From positions 2,418,001 to 2,482,000 of the forward strand of contig NZ_CP071238.1 of assembly GCF_017299535.1 (NCBI RefSeq): a DNA stretch of 64,000 nt. Direction: 5' to 3'. The notes under the pieces were generated by a model. The model searched no databases, was not told the DNA's origin, and was given only the letters and a program-made list of their open reading frames with translations. This document shows positions 29,369 to 36,668 of the stretch, in pieces. Positions within the stretch are counted from its first letter, which is position 1; each line of letters begins with the position of its first letter. Made by a program: the position numbers and the translations under genes. This DNA comes from Serratia marcescens subsp. marcescens ATCC 13880. Its GTDB lineage: Bacteria; Pseudomonadota; Gammaproteobacteria; Enterobacterales; Enterobacteriaceae.

Positions 29369-30238
29369 ATGTCCAACTATCAGGCGTTTGAAACACTGCG
29401 TGAACACAAGGCGCGGCTGCACGGCAGTGTGCTGCTGGGCACCGGCGTGGAGCTGGCCGCCTGGTCCAACTGCAACGATCGCGTCACGCAGGAAAGCGCC
29501 GACCATCATACCCTGAGCCTGTACGTCGCCGACGGCTATGAGTGCTACCAGCAGGTGCCGGGCGGCTGGCGCAACGGCGGCGGGCCGGATCGGTTCTGCA
29601 TCATGCCGCGCCAATACGCCTCCACCTGGGATGTGCGCAGCGATCTGTCGTTCGTGCACCTGTATTGCACCGATGGGCATCTGCGCCGGCTGGCGGAGCA
29701 AACCTGGGATCGCAGCCCGGCGGCGATCAACGTGGAGCCGCGCAGCTTCGGCGAAGATCCGCAGATCACGTTGCTGTATCGCCAGTTTTTGCTCAACTGC
29801 GACTGGCGGGACAGCGCCAATCTGCTGGCGCTCAGCAGCGCGTCGAACCTGCTGATGTCACACCTGATCCAGCGCTACAGCCAGCTGCAGTGGAAGCTGC
29901 CGCCGGTGCGCGGCGGCCTGGCCCCTGCGGTAGCCAGGCGGGTGCGTGAATATATCGCAAGCCACCTCGATCGGCCTTTGCTGCTGGCGGATCTGGCGGT
30001 GCAGGCCGGGTTGAGCGAATACCATTTCGCCCGCATGTTCAAGCACGCCACTGGCCTGGCGCCGCACCAATTTGTGATGCGCGCCCGGCTGCAGCGGGCG
30101 GAACAGCTGTTGCGGCATAGCCAACAGCCGATCACCGAGATCGCGCTGGCGTGCGGCTTCAGTTCCGCCAGCCATTTCAGCAACCGCTTCAAGGCGGCCT
30201 ATGGATTTGCTCCGCTGCAGGTGCGGCAGGGGCGCTAA
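29369..30238 (+). CDS. AraC-family transcriptional regulator
   Basis: DNA-binding regulator with a C-terminal double helix-turn-helix ('LADLAVQAGLSEYHFARMFKHATGLAPHQFV' and 'ITEIALACGFSSASHFSNRFKAAYGFAP') and a roughly 180-residue N-terminal ligand domain. The start at 29369 begins the conserved part; further upstream the frame overlaps the divergent exporter promoter and is rejected. 289 residues. Neighbours are the divergent EamA exporter and, 17 bases downstream, a VOC protein, suggesting a small regulon of enzyme plus exporter. Confidence 0.88.
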   Translation: MSNYQAFETLREHKARLHGSVLLGTGVELAAWSNCNDRVTQESADHHTLSLYVADGYECYQQVPGGWRNGGGPDRFCIMPRQYASTWDVRSDLSFVHLYCTDGHLRRLAEQTWDRSPAAINVEPRSFGEDPQITLLYRQFLLNCDWRDSANLLALSSASNLLMSHLIQRYSQLQWKLPPVRGGLAPAVARRVREYIASHLDRPLLLADLAVQAGLSEYHFARMFKHATGLAPHQFVMRARLQRAEQLLRHSQQPITEIALACGFSSASHFSNRFKAAYGFAPLQVRQGR

Positions 30239-30255
30239 CCGAAAGGGAGTGCAGC

Positions 30256-30690
30256 ATGGATCAACAATTTGCCGGGCTGGGCGTGTTGTTTGTCGCCGGA
30301 TTCGGGCCCATCACGCGTGAGAGCGACGAGAGCAAGGCGTTTTATGTCGAGGCGCTGGGGCTGCCGCTCAAGCCGATGCCGGGCAACGAGAGCTATCTGC
30401 TGTCGGAGCAGGGCGCGCTGGGCGGCGTGAAGCATTTTGCCCTGTGGCCGCTGGCGCAAGCGGCGCAGTCCTGCTTTGGCGACGATCGCTGGCCTGCGGA
30501 TCTCGCGGTGCCGCAGGCGTGGATCGAGTTTGACGTAGCCGACATGGCGGTAGCCACCCAGGGGCTGGTCGATCGCGGTTATCGGCTGTTGGTCGCCAAC
30601 CGCGAAGAGCCGTGGGGGCAAAGCGTTACTCGGTTGCTCAGCCCGGAAGGACTGCTGGTTGGCGTCACCTATACACCTTGGCTGCGTTAA
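30256..30690 (+). CDS. VOC-family (glyoxalase/bleomycin-resistance-like) protein
   Basis: Small vicinal-oxygen-chelate-fold protein of 144 residues with paired beta-alpha-beta-beta-beta modules: 'DESKAFYVEALGLPL' near the start and 'WGQSVTRLLSPEGLLVGVTYTPW' at the end. Such proteins are metal-dependent lyases, dioxygenases or ligand binders; the reaction is not evident. The start follows AAAGGGAGTG, 17 bases after the AraC gene, so the two are probably co-transcribed. Confidence 0.82.
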   Translation: MDQQFAGLGVLFVAGFGPITRESDESKAFYVEALGLPLKPMPGNESYLLSEQGALGGVKHFALWPLAQAAQSCFGDDRWPADLAVPQAWIEFDVADMAVATQGLVDRGYRLLVANREEPWGQSVTRLLSPEGLLVGVTYTPWLR

Positions 30691-31000
30691 ACGCCGTGCC
30701 GTTCGTCGCCGTTTCGCAGCGGCGGGCGGCCTAAGAACAAATACGCATTAGCTTAAAGCGATCTGCGCTATAGACCTATCGAATCCCCGAGTTGTTTCCT
30801 TCCTTGAAAGCAGTAATCCCGTTCATTGCGTAAAAACCAAGGGCCAGAACGCGCTATTGCCATGCCATTTTACGGCGATTTTCCCTCGTCTTTTTTTGCT
30901 GCCAGGTGCCTGATGGTAATAGAGATTATTCTTATATTTCCATCAATGCTTAAGAAATAATAATGATTCTCGTTTTCAACCACGGAAAGGAGAAGGAACG
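30691..31000. other. Intergenic region with candidate Fur box
   Basis: 310 bases without a gene. Besides the Fur-like site listed separately, the stretch before 31001 contains AAGGAGAAGG as ribosome binding site for the next gene. Confidence 0.45.
30958..30972 (-). promoter_or_regulatory. Candidate Fur box upstream of two exported-protein genes
   Basis: Read on the minus strand, CGAGAATCATTATTA matches the 7-1-7 Fur model TGATAATCATTATCA at 12 of 15 positions. It lies about 30 bases before the ATG at 31001, where bound Fur would block transcription. Confidence 0.35.
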
Positions 31001-31453
31001 ATGAAAACAGTGAAACGAACGGGCATCGCGCTGGCGATAGCCCTGACTTTCCCCCTGGCATTGCCTGCCGCTATGGCGGCGCAACCCTCCCTGACAAACA
31101 GTAAGGCGGCGACGATGACGGAAAAACACGGGCAGTTTATTGCGGTCGGTAAAGTGGTGCAGGTGACCTTCGGCGATTTCGCCTTCAAGCTGGATTTTAC
31201 CGATGACAAGACCATGACCTTCACCGGTATCGGCGAGGCGTCGCAGGGCATCACCGATACGGTGCAGTACACCGCGGTGGAGATTCGGCCGAAGGTCTAC
31301 ATGGTCTATTGGCACGAACCGCAGTCCGGCGACAACGTGACGCATATCGAGGATTTTGAGCGCGGCGAGGTGTACACCAACATCGCCGCCAAGGACGGCA
31401 GCTTCACCCATCTGAAAGGGCAGCTGAAAATCGTAGGTCACTCAGGAAACTAA
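31001..31453 (+). CDS. Exported small beta-barrel protein, MoaF-like
   Basis: 150-residue protein with a clear Sec signal peptide (residues 1-26, 'TGIALAIALTFPLALPAAMA'). The mature part is predicted all-beta, with 'KVVQVTFGDFAFKLDFTDDKTMTFTG' and 'VYMVYWHEPQSGDNVTHIEDFERGEVYTNI'; the last block resembles the MoaF lipocalin-like family ('YxVxWxE..G..VTHIED'). A ligand-binding periplasmic role is inferred. It lies nine bases before the NTF2-like gene, so the two form an operon. Confidence 0.75.
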   Translation: MKTVKRTGIALAIALTFPLALPAAMAAQPSLTNSKAATMTEKHGQFIAVGKVVQVTFGDFAFKLDFTDDKTMTFTGIGEASQGITDTVQYTAVEIRPKVYMVYWHEPQSGDNVTHIEDFERGEVYTNIAAKDGSFTHLKGQLKIVGHSGN

Positions 31454-31462
31454 GGAGCAGTT

Positions 31463-31954
31463 ATGAAAAAGGCATTGATCACCTGTGCGATCGTCGGCGG
31501 CTTGCTGGCGAGTTACCCGGCGTTGTCAACGGATCAGACGGCGTCGCAAAAGTCGGCCGGCAAAGGCGGCTATCATCATGCCCAGCAAAAGCTGAAGGTG
31601 GTGGAGGATCTGTACGCGGGCTTCTTCAACCGCCACGACATCGGCGTGGCGCAGAGGCTGATTGTGGAAAACTACAAGCAGCATAACCCGTTCGTCGGCG
31701 ACGGCATCAAGCCGTTCCTCGATTTCTTCAGCCAGACCTTCAAAGACAATCCGCAATACAGCGCCAAAATATACCGCAGCGCGGTCAACGGCGATCTGGT
31801 CTACGTTCACGTCAAATACCAAAATAATCCGCAGGATCGCGGCACCGCCAGCGTGGATATTTATCGGGTGAACGATCAGGGGAAAATCACCGAGCATTGG
31901 GACGTCAATCAGGATGTGCCGGAGAAATCGGCTAACGACAATACCATGTTCTGA
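31463..31954 (+). CDS. Exported NTF2/SnoaL-like protein
   Basis: 163-residue protein with a short signal peptide (residues 1-22, 'KKALITCAIVGGLLASYPALS') and an NTF2-like cone fold of the SnoaL type: 'VVEDLYAGFFNRHDIGVAQRLIVENYKQHNPFVGDG', 'GDLVYVHVKYQNN' and 'DIYRVNDQGKITEHWDVNQDVP'. Relatives are often annotated as predicted SnoaL-like aldol-condensation-type enzymes; activity is unproven. It is probably co-transcribed with the MoaF-like gene nine bases upstream. The start follows AAGGAGCAG. Confidence 0.83.
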   Translation: MKKALITCAIVGGLLASYPALSTDQTASQKSAGKGGYHHAQQKLKVVEDLYAGFFNRHDIGVAQRLIVENYKQHNPFVGDGIKPFLDFFSQTFKDNPQYSAKIYRSAVNGDLVYVHVKYQNNPQDRGTASVDIYRVNDQGKITEHWDVNQDVPEKSANDNTMF

Positions 31955-31960
31955 GCCACA

Positions 31961-31980
31961 AGGGCCGCTGCGGCGGCCCT
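31961..31980 (+). terminator. Hairpin after the NTF2-like gene
   Basis: Perfect eight-base stem AGGGCCGC / GCGGCCCT with a TGCG loop, six bases after the stop. No T tract follows, so it may be an RNA-end stabiliser or a weak terminator. Confidence 0.55.
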
Positions 31981-32049
31981 CAACGCGCCCGCAACACTTT
32001 ATTTACTTACATAAATATTAAATGACCGCCGCGTCGAGTAGGCTACGGC

Positions 32050-32108
32050 CGCCTTTGGCAGTGGTGGTACGGTTGATGGGCGTCATTGTCCCGCCACTGC
32101 TTGAGGCG
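32050..32108. repeat. Imperfect 18-base inverted repeat beyond the mdtG stop
   Basis: CGCCTTTGGCAGTGGTGG (32050-32067) is mirrored at 32091-32108 with a few mismatches, giving a long hairpin with a 23-base loop between two gene ends. It could terminate mdtG or be a small repeat element. Confidence 0.4.
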
Positions 32109-32125
32109 TTTCCCCACATTTCCCG

Positions 32126-33331
32126 TTATCCCGCGCGTTGATTTTCCACTTTTTTGAACTGATGGCGCAGCTGCAGCGCATTGCAAAGCACCAACACCGC
32201 CGTCACGGCGAACACCCAACGGAACCCCATCATCGCCGAAATGCCCGATCCCAGCAGCGGGCCAACCACGTTGCCCAGGTACATAAAGGATTGGTTATAG
32301 CCGAAGATGCGCCCGGTCACCTGATCGGAGGAATACTTCAGCAGCAGCGCCTGCACCGCCGGCATCAGCGCGCCGTCGGCAAAACCCAGCAGGAAGCGCA
32401 GAATGCCCAGTTGTAATGGCGTATTCACCCAGGCCATCACGGCGAACAGACCGGTGGTGAACAGCAGCGCGGCGATCAGGATGCGCGCGGTGCCGATGCG
32501 ATCGCCGAGCCGCCCGAGGCGCGGCGCGGAGATCAGCGCCGCAATGCCGGGCACGGCGGCGATCATCCCGCTGACAAAGGCAATATTGCTGACATCGCCC
32601 GACAACTCGCGGATGAACAGCGTCAGGATCGGGCTGATGGACGAGTTGGCCAGCTGGATCATCAAGGTACAAACGAACAAGGTGACGATCAGCGTCGGAT
32701 AAGGCAGTGAACGGAACACCGCCTTGCCGCTCAGCTGATCCGCTTTTTTCACCGTAATGCGCCGTTCTTTAATCAGGAACAGCGTCACCAGGAAGCTGAC
32801 GAACATCAGCCCGGCGGTGACGAAAAATACCACCCGCAGCCCCAGATGATCGGCCATCAGCCCGCCCAAGAGCGGGCCGGCGATGACGCCGGAGATCTGC
32901 CCGGTAGAGAGCGTGCCCAGCGCCCAGCCGCTTTTATCGCGCGGCGCCTGCGAGGCGACCAGCGCCATGGCGTTGGGAATATAGCCGGACGTTAGCCCCA
33001 TCAGAGCGCGCAGCGCGAACAGCTGCCAGACGTTGGTGGCCAGCCCCTGCAGCGCGATGACGATCGCCATGCCCAGCGAGGCGCGCAACAGCATCAGCTT
33101 GCGGCCTTTGCGGTCGGCCAGGCTGCCCCACAGCGGCGACACCACCGCCGAGACCAAAAAGGTGCCGCTGAACACCAGTCCGGACCACAGGCTGAGGGAT
33201 TGATGATCGCTGACGCCGAGCTGTTCGACGTACAGCGGCAGAAAAGGGAGGATTTGGCTCATCGCCAGCCCGGTGAAGAAACACCCGAGCCAGACCGAGA
33301 TCAGATTGACTTTCCACGCTTCCATCGGCAT
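32126..33331 (-). CDS. mdtG: Multidrug efflux MFS transporter MdtG
   Basis: Twelve-helix major-facilitator drug/H+ antiporter of the DHA1 group. It follows E. coli MdtG (YceE) closely: '[27 protein letters not shown]', '[23 protein letters not shown]', '[15 protein letters not shown]' and '[20 protein letters not shown]'. 401 residues. In E. coli it gives modest fosfomycin and deoxycholate tolerance and responds to MarA/SoxS. Here it is divergent from a MarR-type regulator gene about 240 bases away. Confidence 0.9.
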   Translation of the reverse strand: MPMEAWKVNLISVWLGCFFTGLAMSQILPFLPLYVEQLGVSDHQSLSLWSGLVFSGTFLVSAVVSPLWGSLADRKGRKLMLLRASLGMAIVIALQGLATNVWQLFALRALMGLTSGYIPNAMALVASQAPRDKSGWALGTLSTGQISGVIAGPLLGGLMADHLGLRVVFFVTAGLMFVSFLVTLFLIKERRITVKKADQLSGKAVFRSLPYPTLIVTLFVCTLMIQLANSSISPILTLFIRELSGDVSNIAFVSGMIAAVPGIAALISAPRLGRLGDRIGTARILIAALLFTTGLFAVMAWVNTPLQLGILRFLLGFADGALMPAVQALLLKYSSDQVTGRIFGYNQSFMYLGNVVGPLLGSGISAMMGFRWVFAVTAVLVLCNALQLRHQFKKVENQRAG

Positions 33332-33570
33332 ACCGTACCACGTTGAATAAGGAGGGATTTATTAAGCAACATAATAATAACACTGCAAATTAATCGGCGA
33401 GGGGCAAATGCGTGAGCAAACGTAACCCTGCCGATGCAGTGTCTTTTTTGCTATATATTAATAGCTATATTATCATAGGTAATTAGGTTAAGCCAGAGCG
33501 ACGCGGTAGCCAGGCAGGGCACTGCGCGATCCGGTGGTGTGAAAGCAGGGATAAACTGAACGCTAGATTG

Positions 33571-34023
33571 ATGCCAATGAAAAAAGATCACCCTGAAGAC
33601 GTGACGCTGCTGCGCACGCAGTTAATGTCGCTGGTGCGCCGTTTGCGGCGCGAGTCGCGCAGCGACGAAAAATCCTGGGCCCAGCTGATGCTGTTGGGGG
33701 CTATCGATCGCCACGGTGGCGAGGCGACGCCGTCGCTGCTGGCGGAATCGGAGCGCATGCGCTCTTCTAACCTGGCGGCCGCGTTGCGCGAGCTGGAAGC
33801 CGATGGGCTGCTGGTGCGCACGCCGGATGCCGAAGACAAACGCCGGGTGCGGGTGCGCCTGACGCCCGCCGGGCTGGGCCTGCTGCAGCAAAGCCGCAGC
33901 CGGCGCGAGGCGTGGCTGCTGGCGGCGATGGAGAGCTGTTTAACGGAGCGGGAGCAGGCGCTGTTGATTGAGGCGGGGGCGTTGATGGCGCGGCTGGCGG
34001 CGGCGCCAACGGACGAGGAATAA
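33571..34023 (+). CDS. MarR-family transcriptional regulator
   Basis: 150-residue winged-helix repressor. The DNA-binding core is 'TPSLLAESERMRSSNLAAALRELEADGLLVRTPDAEDKRRVRVRLTPAGLGLL', with the MarR wing signature D-x-R-R. Start candidates are TTG 33568, ATG 33571 and ATG 33577; none has a strong Shine-Dalgarno, so the ATG at 33571 is a compromise. It is divergent from mdtG, an obvious candidate target. The intergenic region carries an AT-rich near-palindrome around ATAGCTAT (near 33463-33470). Confidence 0.87.
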   Translation: MPMKKDHPEDVTLLRTQLMSLVRRLRRESRSDEKSWAQLMLLGAIDRHGGEATPSLLAESERMRSSNLAAALRELEADGLLVRTPDAEDKRRVRVRLTPAGLGLLQQSRSRREAWLLAAMESCLTEREQALLIEAGALMARLAAAPTDEE

Positions 34024-34059
34024 TCGCTGGGCGGCCGGTACGCCGCCTCCGCGGTGAGA

Positions 34060-34341
34060 TTACGGCATCGGCCAATCGACCGGCATGGTGCTGACCACGT
34101 CCACGTAGCGATCCCAGGCCGATGACCAGAAGTGGGTGAAGGCTTCCAGGGTAAGGTGGATGCCCATCAGGCCCATCACGAACCAGCAGGCGGTAAACAG
34201 GCCCAGGCTGCTGAACATGAACGCCATGCCGTTGCGGCTGGTTTTACGGCAAACGACGTTTAACTGGCTGGCGAAGAACATCATCACGGCGCTCAGCAAC
34301 TCCCAGCGCATCATGACTAAACCGGTGGCAATGGTACTCAT
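34060..34341 (-). CDS. yjcB: YjcB-family inner-membrane protein
   Basis: 93-residue membrane protein matching E. coli YjcB: 'TGLVMMRWELLSAVMMFFASQLNVVCR' and 'SLGLFTACWFVMGLMGI', giving two membrane spans, and a C-terminal tail ending in PVDWPMP like the PPQWPMIL tail of YjcB. Function unknown. The ATG at 34341 is chosen by homology and an AGGA nine bases upstream; the frame runs 34 codons further, through the CRP site, and that extension is rejected. A near-perfect CRP palindrome lies 85 bases upstream. Confidence 0.85.
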   Translation of the reverse strand: MSTIATGLVMMRWELLSAVMMFFASQLNVVCRKTSRNGMAFMFSSLGLFTACWFVMGLMGIHLTLEAFTHFWSSAWDRYVDVVSTMPVDWPMP

Positions 34342-34418
34342 CGAACTCGATCCTATGTAACAAAAAGCCGCATCCGGCAGGGCGCCGACAGGGAAATGCG
34401 GGGGAATAACGGGAATAA

Positions 34419-34434
34419 TGTGATTTAGATCACA
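34419..34434. promoter_or_regulatory. Near-ideal CRP binding site
   Basis: TGTGA-TTTAGA-TCACA has both half-sites perfect, and the flanks extend the palindrome to AATGTGA...TCACATT, close to the synthetic consensus. It lies 78 bases upstream of yjcB on one side and about 200 bases from the PBP2-like gene on the other; yjcB is the likelier target. Confidence 0.85.
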
Positions 34435-34635
34435 TTGTAGCATTGAGGCGAACGGCGGCTCAATGGGGATCGCGGTGAAAAAATCGCCGCCGGTAACATT
34501 CCAATATGCTGAAACAGTTATGCCATTTCATTAGCAACCTTTTCATGGGGCGGCGCGCCCGATAACGCTATGCTTGCCGGCTTTTCAGTTCCCTGATTTT
34601 GCGGGGAAATGTGACGCAAAAGGTACCGGCACCGC

Positions 34636-36561
34636 ATGGCCCTGTTAAAAGAAAAAATTCGCGATCATTCCGCGGAAGAGAGGCTGTTCATCCGCCGGGC
34701 GGGCGTGGCGCTGGCGCTGGTGGTGGCCTGTTTCGGCGTGCTGATCGCCAATCTCTACCGGCTGCAAATCCGCCAGCATGGTTTTTACCAGACGCGCTCC
34801 AACCAGAACGACATCAAGATGCTGCCGCTCGCTCCCAGCCGCGGGTTAATCTTCGATCGCAACGGCACTCCGCTGGTGCGAAACGTGACACTGTATCGTA
34901 TCGAGATCACGCCCAGCAAAATCACCGACATGGCGGCGCTGCTGCAGGCGCTGACGCCGATCGTCGATCTGACGCCGGAAGACATCAGCGCGTTTCGCGA
35001 CGATATGCACCACAACAGCCGCTACAAGCCGGTGACGCTAAAAACCGGGCTGAGCGACACCGAGGTGGCGCGTTTTGCCGTCAATCAATACCGTTTCGAC
35101 GGGGTAACAATCGATACCTATCAACAGCGTGAATATCCTTACGGCGCTCAGCTGGCGCACGTGCTGGGCTATGTGTCGAAGATCAACGACAGCGATCTCA
35201 AGCGCCTGGACAAGGCCGGCCTGAGCGAAAACTACGCCGCCGACCGCAACATCGGCAAACAGGGCATCGAAGCCTATTACGAGTCAGAGCTGCACGGCAC
35301 CACCGGCTATCAGGAGGTGGAAGTGGATAACCACGGGCGGGTGATCCGGCTGCTGAAGGAGCAGCCGCCGCAGGCCGGCAAAAACATTTACCTGACGCTG
35401 GATCTGCCGCTGCAGCAGTACATTGAATCGGTGCTAAAGGGGCAACGCGCCGCGGTGGTGGTGGAAGATCCGCGCGACGGCGGCATTCTGGCGATGGTCT
35501 CCAGCCCCAGTTACGATCCCAATCCCTTCGTCAAAGGCATCGGCTATCAGGCCTATAAAACGTTGTTGAGCAATCCGGAGCTGCCGCTCATCAACCGCGT
35601 TACCCAAGGGTTGTACCCGCCGGCTTCCACGGTGAAGCCCTATATGGCCGTTTCGGCGCTGTTCGCCGGGGTGATCACGCCCACCACCACCTTTTTCGGC
35701 GCGCCGACCTGGACGCTGCCCGGCACCGAGCGCCGTTACCGCGACTGGCTGAAAACCGGCCACGGCATGCTCAATGTCACCAAAGCGATTGAGGAGTCCG
35801 CCGATACCTTCTTTTATCAGGTGGCGTATGAGATGGGCATCGATCGCATTCACCATTGGCTGAGCCAATTCGGCTACGGTCAGTCCACCGGCATCGATCT
35901 GAACGAAGAGTACCGCGGCGTGCTGCCGAGCCGAGACTGGAAACTGAAAGTGCACAAAAAGGGCTGGTATCAGGGGGATACGGTCTCGGTGGGCATCGGC
36001 CAGGGGTATTGGGTGGCGACGCCGATCCAGATGGTAAAAGCGTTGACCACGCTGCTCAACAACGGCAAGGTGAAAACGCCGCACCTGCTGTATTCGCTGC
36101 AGCAGGGCAACCGGGTGACGCGCTACCAGCCGCCGGCGCAAGCGGCGCAGATCGGCGATCCCAACTCGCCTTACTGGGGCATCGTGCGCAACGGCATGTA
36201 CGGCATGGCCAACTTGCCGAACGGCACCGGTTACAAGCTGTTCCATACCGCGCCGTATCAGATCGCCGCCAAATCCGGCACCTCGCAAGTGTTCAGCCTG
36301 AAGCAAAACCAGACTTACAACGCCAAAATGATCCCGGTGCGGCTGCGCGATCACATCTTTTATACGCTGTTTGCGCCCTACAAAAATCCCCGGGTGGCGA
36401 TGGCGCTGATCCTGGAAAACGGCGGCGGCGATGGCGTGGTGGCGGGGCCGACCGCGCGCGCGATCCTCGACCACATTTTTGACCCGGCCAACGCGCCACA
36501 GCCCGGCGATACGCCGCAAAGTAAACCGCAGTTAAACGACAGCGCGGATGTGCAACGGTGA
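34636..36561 (+). CDS. Second PBP2-type transpeptidase (MrdA paralogue)
   Basis: Class B penicillin-binding protein that cross-links peptidoglycan during cell elongation, anchored by one N-terminal membrane helix (about 21-44). The pedestal domain precedes the transpeptidase domain with Ser331-Thr-Val-Lys334 (active serine), Ser388-Ala-Asp390 (as in E. coli PBP2) and Lys546-Ser-Gly-Thr549. Similarity to E. coli PBP2 is high throughout ('ESADTFFYQVAYEMGIDR', 'WYQGDTVSVGIGQGYW'). No rodA, rlpA, dacA or rlmH genes flank it, so it is an extra copy outside the normal mrd cluster. A PBP3-like gene follows 107 bases later. 641 residues. Confidence 0.92.
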   Translation: MALLKEKIRDHSAEERLFIRRAGVALALVVACFGVLIANLYRLQIRQHGFYQTRSNQNDIKMLPLAPSRGLIFDRNGTPLVRNVTLYRIEITPSKITDMAALLQALTPIVDLTPEDISAFRDDMHHNSRYKPVTLKTGLSDTEVARFAVNQYRFDGVTIDTYQQREYPYGAQLAHVLGYVSKINDSDLKRLDKAGLSENYAADRNIGKQGIEAYYESELHGTTGYQEVEVDNHGRVIRLLKEQPPQAGKNIYLTLDLPLQQYIESVLKGQRAAVVVEDPRDGGILAMVSSPSYDPNPFVKGIGYQAYKTLLSNPELPLINRVTQGLYPPASTVKPYMAVSALFAGVITPTTTFFGAPTWTLPGTERRYRDWLKTGHGMLNVTKAIEESADTFFYQVAYEMGIDRIHHWLSQFGYGQSTGIDLNEEYRGVLPSRDWKLKVHKKGWYQGDTVSVGIGQGYWVATPIQMVKALTTLLNNGKVKTPHLLYSLQQGNRVTRYQPPAQAAQIGDPNSPYWGIVRNGMYGMANLPNGTGYKLFHTAPYQIAAKSGTSQVFSLKQNQTYNAKMIPVRLRDHIFYTLFAPYKNPRVAMALILENGGGDGVVAGPTARAILDHIFDPANAPQPGDTPQSKPQLNDSADVQR

Positions 36562-36668
36562 TGCGGTTTGTTTTTACTTTCTTACAAACTGCAATCTCCT
36601 GACCATTTCCGGCAAGGTAGACTGAAATAACACCATAAACTGAATAAAAACGCAGGGTTAACACAACA

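Noticed and set aside
33455..33480. AT-rich near-palindrome around ATAGCTAT between mdtG and the MarR gene as an operator
   Set aside because: Only the eight-base centre is truly symmetric and the region is AT-rich, so chance is likely; not listed as a site.
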